Below are positions 6,500-14,213 of a stretch of 31,707 nt of DNA, one piece after another. Position 1 is the stretch's first letter. Each line of letters starts with the position of its first letter. Origin of the DNA: Dehalococcoidia bacterium (GTDB lineage: Bacteria > Chloroflexota > Dehalococcoidia > Dehalococcoidales > CSSed11-197); NCBI GenBank assembly GCA_003552785.1, contig PUOQ01000108.1:1-31707 (forward strand). The letters are read 5' to 3'. A program made the translations under genes and the position numbers. Under the pieces are notes generated by a model. That model worked only from the letters and a program-made list of their open reading frames with translations, did no database searches and was not told where the DNA came from.

Positions 6500-7672
6500 C
6501 TATATTAAAGATGGAACGTCTCTGCCGGCTTCTTCAGTCAAATCGGCCTTGGTTTTCTTGTCGGCCGTTCTTCTTTGTTGAACCTCTGGTAATGCACTGG
6601 CTTTGTTGTATATCTGCGTTACACGCGGTACGCTTGCTATTTTAGACAACATAACCGTAATGTCAATGGAAGCCTTGTTGCGTGGATAATCGCCATTTCT
6701 TATTATTGCCTGTGAAGCATAATTCCTAAGGTGGTCCCCGAGTTCTTTAACAAGCTCCATACTTAACTCCCTATGGGGAGCTGAAATCAAAAACAAAGCA
6801 TTATAAGCTTCATTTGGGTTGAAATCGATGCTCATTTCACTTAATGCCTGATCCATAGCTTCAAGCCCACGTTGCACCGAACCTCCTTTTTTCCTGAAAT
6901 TGGAGCCATAATCCCAGGGCATTGGTATAAAGGGTATTTTTATAACGCCATTGCTGATTGCAGACCATCCTTCAAGAGTCTGGATAATGTCACCTGCATC
7001 CAGCAACCGTGCGCCGATATTGCCCTTGCGCTTTTCCTCCCCTGCTGACAGAGGGTTTAAAAAGGGCTCTGTAACAAGCCGGTTTATTCCGGAGATATTC
7101 CCCTTTAAAGAGTAATCTTTTCTAACATATCGTTGATTGTCTACCAAAAAAACTGCATCGGCAACCGAACTGGTAGCTTTCAGGCAAAGGGCAGAATTGT
7201 ATATTGTGCGCTCTTCAGTATTCTCTTCATGCTCAAATGGCAATACCAGCATCGAATAAACTGGTTTATCGAAGCGCTTTTTTAATTCCTGGCAAATTAC
7301 AGGAGTTCCACCACCACCCGTTCCCCCGGCAGTGCCAGCTACAACCAGAAAAGCATCGGATTCATAAAAACTGGAGGTAGAGCGCATGGCGTCTATTATC
7401 TTATCGGAATCATCACGGATAATCTCTGCACCCATTTCACTGATTTTGGCTACACCATGGCCGCGAGTTTTTCCCGCACCGGCAAGAATTTTGTGCTGGT
7501 AATCGTTGCGGATGCTTCTTATTGAAGCCATATCAGCAGCATCTGTATTTACAGCAAAAGTATCAAGAATTATTTCAAGGCGGCGGAACTCCATAGCTCG
7601 CGCCTGTACACGGGCAAACTCATCAGCAATCCGCCCGCCACATTGCCCCACTCCTATGACAATCAGTTTCAT
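6500..7672 (-). CDS. Tubulin/FtsZ-superfamily GTPase, CetZ/FtsZ-like, not canonical FtsZ
   Basis: This 390-residue protein starts with a Rossmann-type KLIVIGVGQCGGRIADEFA and has the nucleotide-binding loop VVAGTAGGTGGGGTPV at residues 111-125, the tubulin signature loop. A second conserved stretch, VYSMLVLPFEHEE, lies near residue 140. It differs from cell-division FtsZ: the signature reads AGGTGGG rather than GGGTGTG, the insertions differ, and the C-terminus (KTKADLTEEAGRDVPSLI) is not the usual FtsZ-tail peptide. It most resembles the CetZ/FtsZ-like paralogues of archaea and Chloroflexota. Those form GTP-dependent filaments linked to cell shape, but the role here is unknown. CTGGAGG lies 6 nt before ATG 7672. 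It has its own promoter at 7700-7728 and lies back to back with the nuo operon. Confidence 0.8.
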   Translation of the reverse strand: MKLIVIGVGQCGGRIADEFARVQARAMEFRRLEIILDTFAVNTDAADMASIRSIRNDYQHKILAGAGKTRGHGVAKISEMGAEIIRDDSDKIIDAMRSTSSFYESDAFLVVAGTAGGTGGGGTPVICQELKKRFDKPVYSMLVLPFEHEENTEERTIYNSALCLKATSSVADAVFLVDNQRYVRKDYSLKGNISGINRLVTEPFLNPLSAGEEKRKGNIGARLLDAGDIIQTLEGWSAISNGVIKIPFIPMPWDYGSNFRKKGGSVQRGLEAMDQALSEMSIDFNPNEAYNALFLISAPHRELSMELVKELGDHLRNYASQAIIRNGDYPRNKASIDITVMLSKIASVPRVTQIYNKASALPEVQQRRTADKKTKADLTEEAGRDVPSLI

Positions 7673-7699
7673 GCTGAACCTCCAGAATTTTCTTTTTGA

Positions 7700-7728
7700 A
7701 GTCTAGAACTAAATGCTCTGGTTGTCAA
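7700..7728 (-). promoter_or_regulatory. Promoter of the tubulin-like GTPase gene
   Basis: On the minus strand a perfect TTGACA (7728-7723) and TAGACT (7705-7700) are separated by 17 bp, about 28 bp upstream of ATG 7672. This is one of the best sigma70-type matches in the window. Confidence 0.65.
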
Positions 7729-7838
7729 CCACCTAAAACTCCTCTTAAAATATCTTTTATTTTACTATAAAACTTAATCACAGGTAATACAAGAGGCGCA
7801 AACTACTCTTCAGCTTCAAACTAATGGTTTTAAACAAT

Positions 7839-7868
7839 TTGAAACCAATCAGGTAAAAGTGATATACT
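7839..7868 (+). promoter_or_regulatory. Promoter of the nuo operon
   Basis: TTGAAA at 7839-7844 and TATACT at 7863-7868 are separated by 18 bp. About 45 nt of leader follow before ATG 7920. The leader ends in an AGGGGGAC ribosome binding site. All 11 nuo genes follow with gaps of 14 nt or less, so this is the likely main promoter. Confidence 0.65.
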
Positions 7869-7919
7869 GGCGCACCTTTCCTAACCTGAAGCTAAAATAC
7901 CTCTGGGCAAGGGGGACAA

Positions 7920-8291
7920 ATGCTCTCAGAATTCAGTTTAATAGCCCTTTTTATTTTAATTGTCATGGGATTTGCAACTACCCTGGTGCTAATTCCGCAG
8001 GCACTTAAAAAGATTGGCATAGTGCCCAGTAAACCAAGTGAGGTCAAATATGAACCTTATGAGTGCGGCCTCGAAACAATTGGAGAAACCTGGGTACAGT
8101 TCAAGATCCGTTATTACTTCTATGCTTTACTCCTGATAACTCTGGATATAACGGTTATATTTTTATATCCATGGGCTGTGGAATTAAAAAACCTGGGAAG
8201 CTCCAGCCTGGGTGTTATATTTAGTTTTATTGGAATACTTGCCGTTGGATACATTTATGCCTGGCGAAAAGGGGCGCTTGAATGGAAATAA
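7920..8291 (+). CDS. nuoA: NADH-quinone oxidoreductase subunit A
   Basis: NuoA is a small membrane subunit next to the quinone cavity of complex I. This one has 123 residues and three membrane helices (about 5-28, 65-88 and 95-115). It carries the family hallmark YEPYECGLETIGE in the first loop (the conserved YECG) and FKIRYYFYALLLITLDI at the start of helix 2. It is the first gene of the operon. Its end overlaps nuoB by 10 nt. Confidence 0.95.
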   Translation: MLSEFSLIALFILIVMGFATTLVLIPQALKKIGIVPSKPSEVKYEPYECGLETIGETWVQFKIRYYFYALLLITLDITVIFLYPWAVELKNLGSSSLGVIFSFIGILAVGYIYAWRKGALEWK

Positions 8292-8866
8292 GGACTGATT
8301 CAACCAGCCTTGATATTGACCGGCACGAAGGTAATCTTATAAAAGAGCTGAGGAGTTCATCTACCAAACCGGTAACCGAGCCTTCTGGATGGCTCTCAGA
8401 AGACCTCAAGCGTAATATTTTTCTCACCACAGTCGACAACGTCTTAAACTGGGGGCGTAAATCTTCACTGTGGACTGAAACGGCTTTTACCGCATGTTGT
8501 ACTTTTGAGTTTATCAGCCTTTCTTCTTCACGCTTTGATATTGCCCGTTTTGGCATGGAAGTGTTGCGCAGCTCTCCAAGGCATGCAGATTTAATTATAA
8601 CCGCCGGTACGCTGACCTGGAAAATGGCCCCTCAGATTAAAAGGGTTTATGAACAAATGGCAGAACCAAAATGGGTCATTGCCATGGGCGCATGTGGCAT
8701 AACCGGGGGAATTTTTGCTGATTCTTATTCTGTTGTACCCGGTTATAACCGCATCCTCCCCATTGATGTTTACATTCCCGGCTGCCCGCCAAGACCCGAA
8801 GCGCTGCTGGCCGGCATTGAACTATTAAGGAAAAAAGTCGAAAAAAGAAGCTTCTTGCAGGGGTAA
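8282..8866 (+). CDS. nuoB: NADH-quinone oxidoreductase subunit B (cluster N2)
   Basis: NuoB holds the terminal [4Fe-4S] cluster N2, which passes electrons to quinone. It has 194 residues. All four N2 ligands are present: the tandem C72-C73 (FTACCTFEF), C138 (MGACGITGG) and C168 (PGCPPRPEALL). SRFDIARFG after the tandem cysteines is the expected motif. The N-terminal 45 residues are a variable, poorly conserved extension. ATG 8282 lies inside the end of nuoA, implying coupled translation. The intact N2 site means this complex should be able to reduce a quinone. Confidence 0.95.
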   Translation: MEIRTDSTSLDIDRHEGNLIKELRSSSTKPVTEPSGWLSEDLKRNIFLTTVDNVLNWGRKSSLWTETAFTACCTFEFISLSSSRFDIARFGMEVLRSSPRHADLIITAGTLTWKMAPQIKRVYEQMAEPKWVIAMGACGITGGIFADSYSVVPGYNRILPIDVYIPGCPPRPEALLAGIELLRKKVEKRSFLQG

Positions 8867-8874
8867 CTTAATAA

Positions 8875-9324
8875 ATGACTGTTGCAATTACGGGAGAAGA
8901 AGTCGTCGGTGCACTGGATAAAGAACTCAAAGGCGCCGTTAAATCAGTTGAAAGTGAAGGTATTCTCGTTCAGGCTGAAAAGATTCTGGATATAGCTTTA
9001 TGTGTCAAAAACAATAAAAACCTTAAATTGGATTATCTGGTGTCAATTACAGGCACCGACTACATCGACTACCTTGAAGTATCTTACCTCTTTTACTCAC
9101 TTGATAATAACAAAAGATTCACCTTAAAAGTTCGCCTGGAAAACAAATCAAACCCTGCCATGCCTTCACTTACCGGCATCTGGATTGGTGCAGAATTGCA
9201 GGAACGGGAGATCTACGACCTGCTTGGCATAACTTTTAGCGGACACCCCAACATGAAGCGCATATTTCTATGGGAAGGATTCCATGGTCATCCGCTGCGC
9301 AAGGATTTTTCTAATGGCAATTAA
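8875..9324 (+). CDS. nuoC: NADH-quinone oxidoreductase subunit C
   Basis: NuoC (30-kDa type) is a peripheral-arm scaffold subunit. It has 149 residues. The C-terminal signature is clear: GAELQEREIYDLLGITFSGH, then PNMKRIFLWEGFHGHPLRKDF. The N-terminal part is divergent, as is usual. It starts 8 nt after nuoB and ends with an 11-nt overlap into nuoD. NuoC and NuoD are separate here, not fused as in enterobacteria. Confidence 0.92.
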   Translation: MTVAITGEEVVGALDKELKGAVKSVESEGILVQAEKILDIALCVKNNKNLKLDYLVSITGTDYIDYLEVSYLFYSLDNNKRFTLKVRLENKSNPAMPSLTGIWIGAELQEREIYDLLGITFSGHPNMKRIFLWEGFHGHPLRKDFSNGN

Positions 9325-10417
9325 AACTGAACCTATTTTATTAAATCTGGGCCCAATCCACCCCAGCACTCATGGAGTGTTCAGAATGCGAGCACTCGTA
9401 GATGGAGAAGTAATCACCGACATCGAACCGGTTTTCGGCTATCTCCACCGTGGCATTGAAAAGCTGGCCGAGCAGAAAAGCTACCGCCAGTTTATCCCTC
9501 TTACCGATAGACTGGATTACGTAGCCTCAATGAATAACAACCTTGCCTATGTTACAGCAGTAGAAAAACTGGCCGGTATAGAAGTACCTGAACGCGCAGA
9601 ATATATCCGCGTTATAATGTCTGAAATCCAGCGCATTATAAGCCACCTTTTAGGAATTGGTTCTTTTTTCAATGACATGGGCACTTTCTTTACTCCATTT
9701 TTCTACATGTTTATACAAAAGGAAAAGTTAACCGATTTGCTGGAGATGGTAAGCGGCCAGAGGCTTCTTTTTAATTACATGCGATTTGGTGGAGTCAGTC
9801 ATGACCTGCCAGATGAGTTTCTACCTGCCCTTAACACATTTCTTAAAGAGATGCCTGCTGAAATCGATAAATATGAGCGCCTTCTAAAAGAAAATGAAAT
9901 TGTTCTTGCCAGAAGTAAAAAAGTTGGTATTTTGAGCCCGGATATGGCCATAAACTCTTCAGCCTCCGGGCCTGTGCTAAGGGCATCCGGCATTGAATGG
10001 GATATACGCAAAGCCGATCCATATTCCATATATGACAGATTTGATTTTGATATACCAACCGGTACTGTTGGTGATTGTTACGACCGTTATCGGGTCAGAG
10101 TAGAAGAACTACGCCAGAGCATCAGAATACTTGAACAGGCCGTTGCCGGCATACCAAAGGGCAAGGTGCTTAATCCGGTACCATTACGTTTCCGTCCACC
10201 TGAAGGTGAAGTTTACAGCCACATCGAAAGCAATAAAGGTGAACTGGGCTTTCATGTTATATCAGACGGCTCTGATAAACCTTACCGCCTGCACATAAGA
10301 GCCCCTTCCCTGCTTAACCTCACCGCCTTGAGGAAGATGCTCACCGGATGGAAGATAGCAGATGCAATAATCATTTTCGGCAGTATTGATATTTGTGTTG
10401 GGGAGGTCGACCGGTAA
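9314..10417 (+). CDS. nuoD: NADH-quinone oxidoreductase subunit D
   Basis: NuoD (49-kDa type) forms the quinone-binding pocket with NuoB. It has 367 residues from ATG 9314, which overlaps nuoC by 11 nt; this start gives the usual opening MAIKTEPILLNLGPIHPSTH. An earlier in-frame ATG at 9284 lies deep within nuoC and adds an unrelated extension. Motifs are GPIHPSTHGVFRM, which contains the quinone-site His; EPVFGYLHRGIEKLAE; DRLDYVASMNNNLAY, which includes the quinone-site Tyr region; and the C-terminal FGSIDICVGEVDR. No Ni-Fe hydrogenase cysteines are present, so it is a true complex I subunit and not a group 4 hydrogenase. Confidence 0.95.
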   Translation: MAIKTEPILLNLGPIHPSTHGVFRMRALVDGEVITDIEPVFGYLHRGIEKLAEQKSYRQFIPLTDRLDYVASMNNNLAYVTAVEKLAGIEVPERAEYIRVIMSEIQRIISHLLGIGSFFNDMGTFFTPFFYMFIQKEKLTDLLEMVSGQRLLFNYMRFGGVSHDLPDEFLPALNTFLKEMPAEIDKYERLLKENEIVLARSKKVGILSPDMAINSSASGPVLRASGIEWDIRKADPYSIYDRFDFDIPTGTVGDCYDRYRVRVEELRQSIRILEQAVAGIPKGKVLNPVPLRFRPPEGEVYSHIESNKGELGFHVISDGSDKPYRLHIRAPSLLNLTALRKMLTGWKIADAIIIFGSIDICVGEVDR

Positions 10418-11535
10418 TGCCAGAGCTTATTACGGTAGGAGCTGCCATTAGCCCCAACCTGCCCTGGTCAGACTGGCAATTTGGGTTTTGGATACACCTG
10501 CTTATTTTTGGTATTGGTATTATTTCCCTGCTTCTTGGCAGCGTCATTATTTTCATCTGGCTAGAACGCAGGCTGGTTGGCAGATTCCAGCGCCGCCTTG
10601 GCCCGAATCGTGCCGGCCCGCTTGGTTTACTGCAATCCGTTGCTGATGTAATTAAAATCCTTACCAAGGAAGATATTGTTCCCAGCCGGGCCGATAAACT
10701 GATTTTCTGGATTGCACCAATCGTTGCTTTTACTCCGGTCGTACTTATGCTCGCCGTAGTACCGGTTGCTGATGGCGCCCTGCTTGCCGACTTGAATATT
10801 GGCATCCTTTTTGTGATAGCTATAAGTTCAATCACCGCCCTGGGCGTCTTTATGGCAGGCTGGGCATCGTACAACAAGTATTCCATTTTGAGTGCCATGC
10901 GCACTGTAGCCCAGCTGGTTAGTTATGAAATGCCTCTGATACTTTCAATGGTAGGTGTAGTGATCATCGCCGGATCTCTCTCATTGAATGATATCGTCAA
11001 AACTCAAACGGTTCCTTTTATTGTTTTACAACCTGCAGGCTTTTTCATATTTTTTATCGCCAGCCTGGCCGAAATAAATCGTACTCCTTTTGACCTTCTC
11101 GAAGCTGATTCAGAACTCGTTGCCGGCTACAATATCGAATACTCCGGAATGAAATTTGCCACATTTTACCTGACTGAATATTGCGAAGCTATCGTGCTTT
11201 CAACCCTGGCAGCCACAATTTTTCTGGGTGGATGGCAGGGGCCCTGGTTGCCGCCCATTGTCTGGCTGCTTTTAAAAATTGGTATCGTCTTTTGTTTTAT
11301 TGTCTGGATAAGGTCCACATTGCCAAGACTGCGCATTGACCAGGTTATGGGTTTTGCCTGGAAATTTTTACTGCCGCTTGCCATATTAAACATTTTTGTT
11401 ACCAGCATCTTTGTGGCACTGTGGCCCGAAACACCAGCCTGGCTGATGGGCCTTACCAATCTCGCCATACTTGTTGCATACATACTTTTCTGGTCCAAGC
11501 TTTTTAAACCGGGAGGCAAAGCAGTTGCCGTTTAG
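10417..11535 (+). CDS. nuoH: NADH-quinone oxidoreductase subunit H
   Basis: NuoH is the membrane subunit that links the quinone cavity to the proton-pumping arm. It has 372 residues and about eight to nine membrane helices. Motifs are WLERRLVGRFQRRLGPNRAG, DVIKILTKEDIVP and AEINRTPFDLLEADSELVAG, the last rich in the acidic residues of the E-channel. The start is ATG 10417, sharing one base with the nuoD stop (TAATG), with GGGGAGG upstream. Its 3' end overlaps the next gene by 11 nt and supplies that gene's ribosome binding site. Confidence 0.95.
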   Translation: MPELITVGAAISPNLPWSDWQFGFWIHLLIFGIGIISLLLGSVIIFIWLERRLVGRFQRRLGPNRAGPLGLLQSVADVIKILTKEDIVPSRADKLIFWIAPIVAFTPVVLMLAVVPVADGALLADLNIGILFVIAISSITALGVFMAGWASYNKYSILSAMRTVAQLVSYEMPLILSMVGVVIIAGSLSLNDIVKTQTVPFIVLQPAGFFIFFIASLAEINRTPFDLLEADSELVAGYNIEYSGMKFATFYLTEYCEAIVLSTLAATIFLGGWQGPWLPPIVWLLLKIGIVFCFIVWIRSTLPRLRIDQVMGFAWKFLLPLAILNIFVTSIFVALWPETPAWLMGLTNLAILVAYILFWSKLFKPGGKAVAV

Positions 11536-13405
11536 TCGTTTTGGTGAAGGCATTACCAGGGGCATGGCTATTACCCTTAGCCACCTGGCAAAAAAACCGG
11601 TTACCCTAAGGTATCCGGAAGAACGTCTTAACGTATCCAGGCGTATACGCGGTACCGAGCTGGGCTGGTCACCAGACAATTGTTCCGGCTGCCTGCTCTG
11701 CCAGGACAGTTGCCCTCATGAATGCATTCAAATAGAGGTTTCAGGAAACAGGTCAGAAGAATTACCGGCTCCCTGCACCAGTGCCTGTCCGGCAAACGTT
11801 GATGCGGCACGCTATGTAAGCCTGCTTGAAGAGGGCAAAGCTAGCGAAGCAGTTGCGGTGGTACGGGAAAGAATTCCTTTCCCGGTAGTCTGTGCTTACG
11901 TTTGTGCTCATCCGTGTGAATCAAAATGCACCCGCGGAGATCTTGACGAACCTGTTGCGATACGCATGTTAAAAAGATATGCCGTAGACAATGATAAGGG
12001 CTTATGGAAATCAAATGCCAAAAATGCCACCCCCAGTGGCAAAAAAGTAGCCATTATCGGAGCCGGGCCAGCAGGTTTGACGGCTGCATACTATCTGGCA
12101 AGAAAGGGAGGGCATTCGATAACAGTATTTGACGATCTAAGCCAGCCTGGTGGTATGGTAAGGGTCGGCATACCGGACTACCGCCTCCCCAAACACCTGC
12201 TTGACCGGGACATCGACGAAATTAAACAACTGGGCGTTATATTTAAGATGAACACTTATATCGAATCACCGGAGCAATTAATTAAAGACGGCTTTGATGC
12301 GGTACTGATAAGCATTGGAGCTCATAGTAGCAGCCGTTTAAAAGTTCCCGGTGATGACGACCCCAGAGTTCTCGGCGGTGTAGAATTCTTAAGGCCGGTT
12401 AATCTGGGGCAAAAAGTTGAGATAGGTGACCGTGTTGTTGTAGTTGGCGGTGGCAACACTGCCATGGATGCCGCCCGCACTGCAGTTCGCCTTGGAGCAA
12501 AGGACGTAAGTATAGTATACCGGCGCTCCCGGGCTGAAATGCCGGCTGCCCATGAAGAAATTGAGGACGCCGAAACCGAAGGGGTTAAAATGAGACTGCT
12601 GGCCAACCCTTCGAAGATTATCAGTGAAAACAAATCTCTAAAAGTTGAGTGCCTTAAAATGCGCCTTGGCCCTCCTGATGACAGTGGCAGACGCAGACCG
12701 GAACCAATTGAAGGCAGCGAGTTCATCCTTGAAGTAGATAACGTCATTGCCGCCATAGGCCAGAAACCGGTAATTCCGGAAGGTTTTAATTTTGAACAGG
12801 AGTGGGGTAATATCAAGGTCGGCGATGACATGCAGACCTCCGTATCCGGAGTCTTTTCTGCAGGTGATTGTGCTACCGGCGCAGCAACTATAATAGAAGG
12901 AATTGCCGGCGCCCGCAGGGCAGCCCAATCCATTGATAAGTACCTCGGGGGAACGGGAGATATATCCGAATCCCTGGTATCAGATTATAACGGACAAATC
13001 ACCGGCAAAAATACAATTTTTTACTCCCCGCGTCAGCCGTTGCCAATGGTAGACATTAAAACCAGAACAACTACTTTTCATGGTGCAGAGTTGGGCTGGG
13101 ACGAATCCACAGCAAAGGAAGAAGCCAGCCGCTGCCTGAAATGTGGCCAGCTTGAAGTTACACGTTACCGGCTGGACGGAGGCAAGTGTATCTATTGCGG
13201 CCTTTGCTTAGAAGCATGCAACTTTAACGCACTTTTCATGGGACGAGGTTATGAAAGAACAACCTACCTGCTGCAAGAAACTATCCTTGAAAAAGAGGAA
13301 CTAACGGTTAACAAAAAGATACAACCCAGCGCCTATCACCACCCGGAGATGGAAAATAATTTACCGGCACAAACATTGCTTGTAGAAGGGAAACTGAAGG
13401 CATAA
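11525..13405 (+). CDS. nuoI: NuoI split by an inserted GltD-type FAD/NAD(P)H oxidoreductase
   Basis: This is the key gene of the window. The start is TTG 11525 with GGGAGG 8 nt upstream, inside the nuoH end; the product has 626 residues. Residues 1-66 are a normal NuoI N-terminus (FGEGITRGMAITL, VTLRYPEERL, SRRIRG) with the first ferredoxin motif C53-x2-C56-x2-C59-x3-C63-P. About 490 residues of GltD/DPYD-type oxidoreductase follow. Its cysteines are C84, C88, C123, C127, C131 and C135. FAD binds at GAGPAG (179-184), and GGMVRVGIPDYRLPK follows. The second Rossmann motif VVVVGGGNTAMDAA lies at 304-317 with VYRRSRAEMP at 331-340; those arginines usually read the 2'-phosphate of NADPH. FSAGDC (444-449) closes the FAD site. 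NuoI then resumes with C555-x2-C558-x2-C561-x3-C565 and FMGRGYERTTY. Position between nuoH and nuoJ confirms it as NuoI. The inserted module probably feeds electrons from NAD(P)H, replacing the missing NuoEFG (inference). Confidence 0.93.
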   Translation: MPFSRFGEGITRGMAITLSHLAKKPVTLRYPEERLNVSRRIRGTELGWSPDNCSGCLLCQDSCPHECIQIEVSGNRSEELPAPCTSACPANVDAARYVSLLEEGKASEAVAVVRERIPFPVVCAYVCAHPCESKCTRGDLDEPVAIRMLKRYAVDNDKGLWKSNAKNATPSGKKVAIIGAGPAGLTAAYYLARKGGHSITVFDDLSQPGGMVRVGIPDYRLPKHLLDRDIDEIKQLGVIFKMNTYIESPEQLIKDGFDAVLISIGAHSSSRLKVPGDDDPRVLGGVEFLRPVNLGQKVEIGDRVVVVGGGNTAMDAARTAVRLGAKDVSIVYRRSRAEMPAAHEEIEDAETEGVKMRLLANPSKIISENKSLKVECLKMRLGPPDDSGRRRPEPIEGSEFILEVDNVIAAIGQKPVIPEGFNFEQEWGNIKVGDDMQTSVSGVFSAGDCATGAATIIEGIAGARRAAQSIDKYLGGTGDISESLVSDYNGQITGKNTIFYSPRQPLPMVDIKTRTTTFHGAELGWDESTAKEEASRCLKCGQLEVTRYRLDGGKCIYCGLCLEACNFNALFMGRGYERTTYLLQETILEKEELTVNKKIQPSAYHHPEMENNLPAQTLLVEGKLKA

Positions 13406-13406
13406 A

Positions 13407-13895
13407 ATGGGGCTGCAAATTGCATTTTGGGTTCTGGCATTGATAGCGGTTGGTTCAAGTGCAGGTGTCATCTTGCAAAAAAACCTCTTCAGGGCCGCAC
13501 TGCTGCTTGTAGTTTGCTTTTTAGCCTCAGCAGGAATTTTTGTTACTTTAAGCGCTGATTTCCTGGCAGCAGTTCAGGTGATAATAAACGTGGGCGCTGT
13601 TGCTATTCTTATCATCATGTCAATTATGTTAACCCGTGAAGTTACCCGGGGCAGTCCTTCAAATCGACTCGGCGCACCTGCTTTTGTTATTTCTGCTCTT
13701 ATAGTTTTTATTCTTGTGTTTTCCATATTAACCACAGCCTGGCCCATCTCAGGCGCAGAACCAGCCCAACCCACCACTTCGGTACTGGCCCAGATTCTTA
13801 TCGGGGACCCGGGCTTTATATTAATAATTCAAATGTCAGCAATACTATTACTCTCAACCATTATTGGCGCTATAGTGCTTATGAAGGAGAAATAA
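13407..13895 (+). CDS. nuoJ: NADH-quinone oxidoreductase subunit J
   Basis: NuoJ is a membrane subunit of the proton-translocating arm. It has 162 residues and five predicted helices. The conserved section is NLFRAALLLVVCFLASAGIF, then SADFLAAVQVIINVGAVAIL, which matches the third helix with the pi-bulge seen in complex I structures. It starts one base after the nuoI stop and ends directly against nuoK. Confidence 0.93.
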   Translation: MGLQIAFWVLALIAVGSSAGVILQKNLFRAALLLVVCFLASAGIFVTLSADFLAAVQVIINVGAVAILIIMSIMLTREVTRGSPSNRLGAPAFVISALIVFILVFSILTTAWPISGAEPAQPTTSVLAQILIGDPGFILIIQMSAILLLSTIIGAIVLMKEK

Positions 13896-14207
13896 ATGGC
13901 ACCCGGGCTAGAAGAATATTTAATACTTTCAGCACTGCTTTTCTCCATCGGTCTTTTTGGTGCCATAACCAAAAGGAGCGCTGTAGTAATCCTCATATGT
14001 ATTGAAATAATGCTGGTTGCTGTCAATATTGCACTGGTAGCATTTTCCAGGTTCATTACACCAGTTGAATTAACCGGTCAGGCGTTTGCAGTGTTTGTAA
14101 TTGTAGTGGCTGCTGCTGAAGTGGCTGTTGGCCTGGCCATTATTCTAACCCTCTACCGGCAACGTCATACCATCGATACTAAAAAGGTTGATTTACTAAA
14201 GTGGTAA
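13896..14207 (+). CDS. nuoK: NADH-quinone oxidoreductase subunit K
   Basis: NuoK is a small MrpC-like membrane subunit of 103 residues with three helices. The two functionally important membrane glutamates are present, in LICIEIMLVAVNIAL and in VVAAAEVAVGLAIIL, and correspond to E36 and E72 of the E. coli subunit. The start ATG directly abuts the nuoJ stop (TAAATG), with AAGGAG upstream. Confidence 0.95.
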   Translation: MAPGLEEYLILSALLFSIGLFGAITKRSAVVILICIEIMLVAVNIALVAFSRFITPVELTGQAFAVFVIVVAAAEVAVGLAIILTLYRQRHTIDTKKVDLLKW

Positions 14208-14213
14208 ATATAA

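Noticed and set aside
9314..10417. Large subunit of a group 4 Ni-Fe hydrogenase
   Set aside because: The Ni-Fe cysteine pairs are absent, and the quinone-site HPSTHGV and DRLDY motifs of NuoD are present.
11525..13405. Reading the gene as glutamate synthase small subunit (GltD)
   Set aside because: The GltD-like part is flanked on both sides by NuoI sequence in one frame, no gltB is present, and the gene sits between nuoH and nuoJ.
11525..13405. Assembly chimera joining nuoI and gltD
   Set aside because: The frame is continuous through both junctions, NuoI resumes after the insert, and both neighbours overlap or abut in normal operon style. A chimera would have to restore frame twice. Read mapping is still worth doing.
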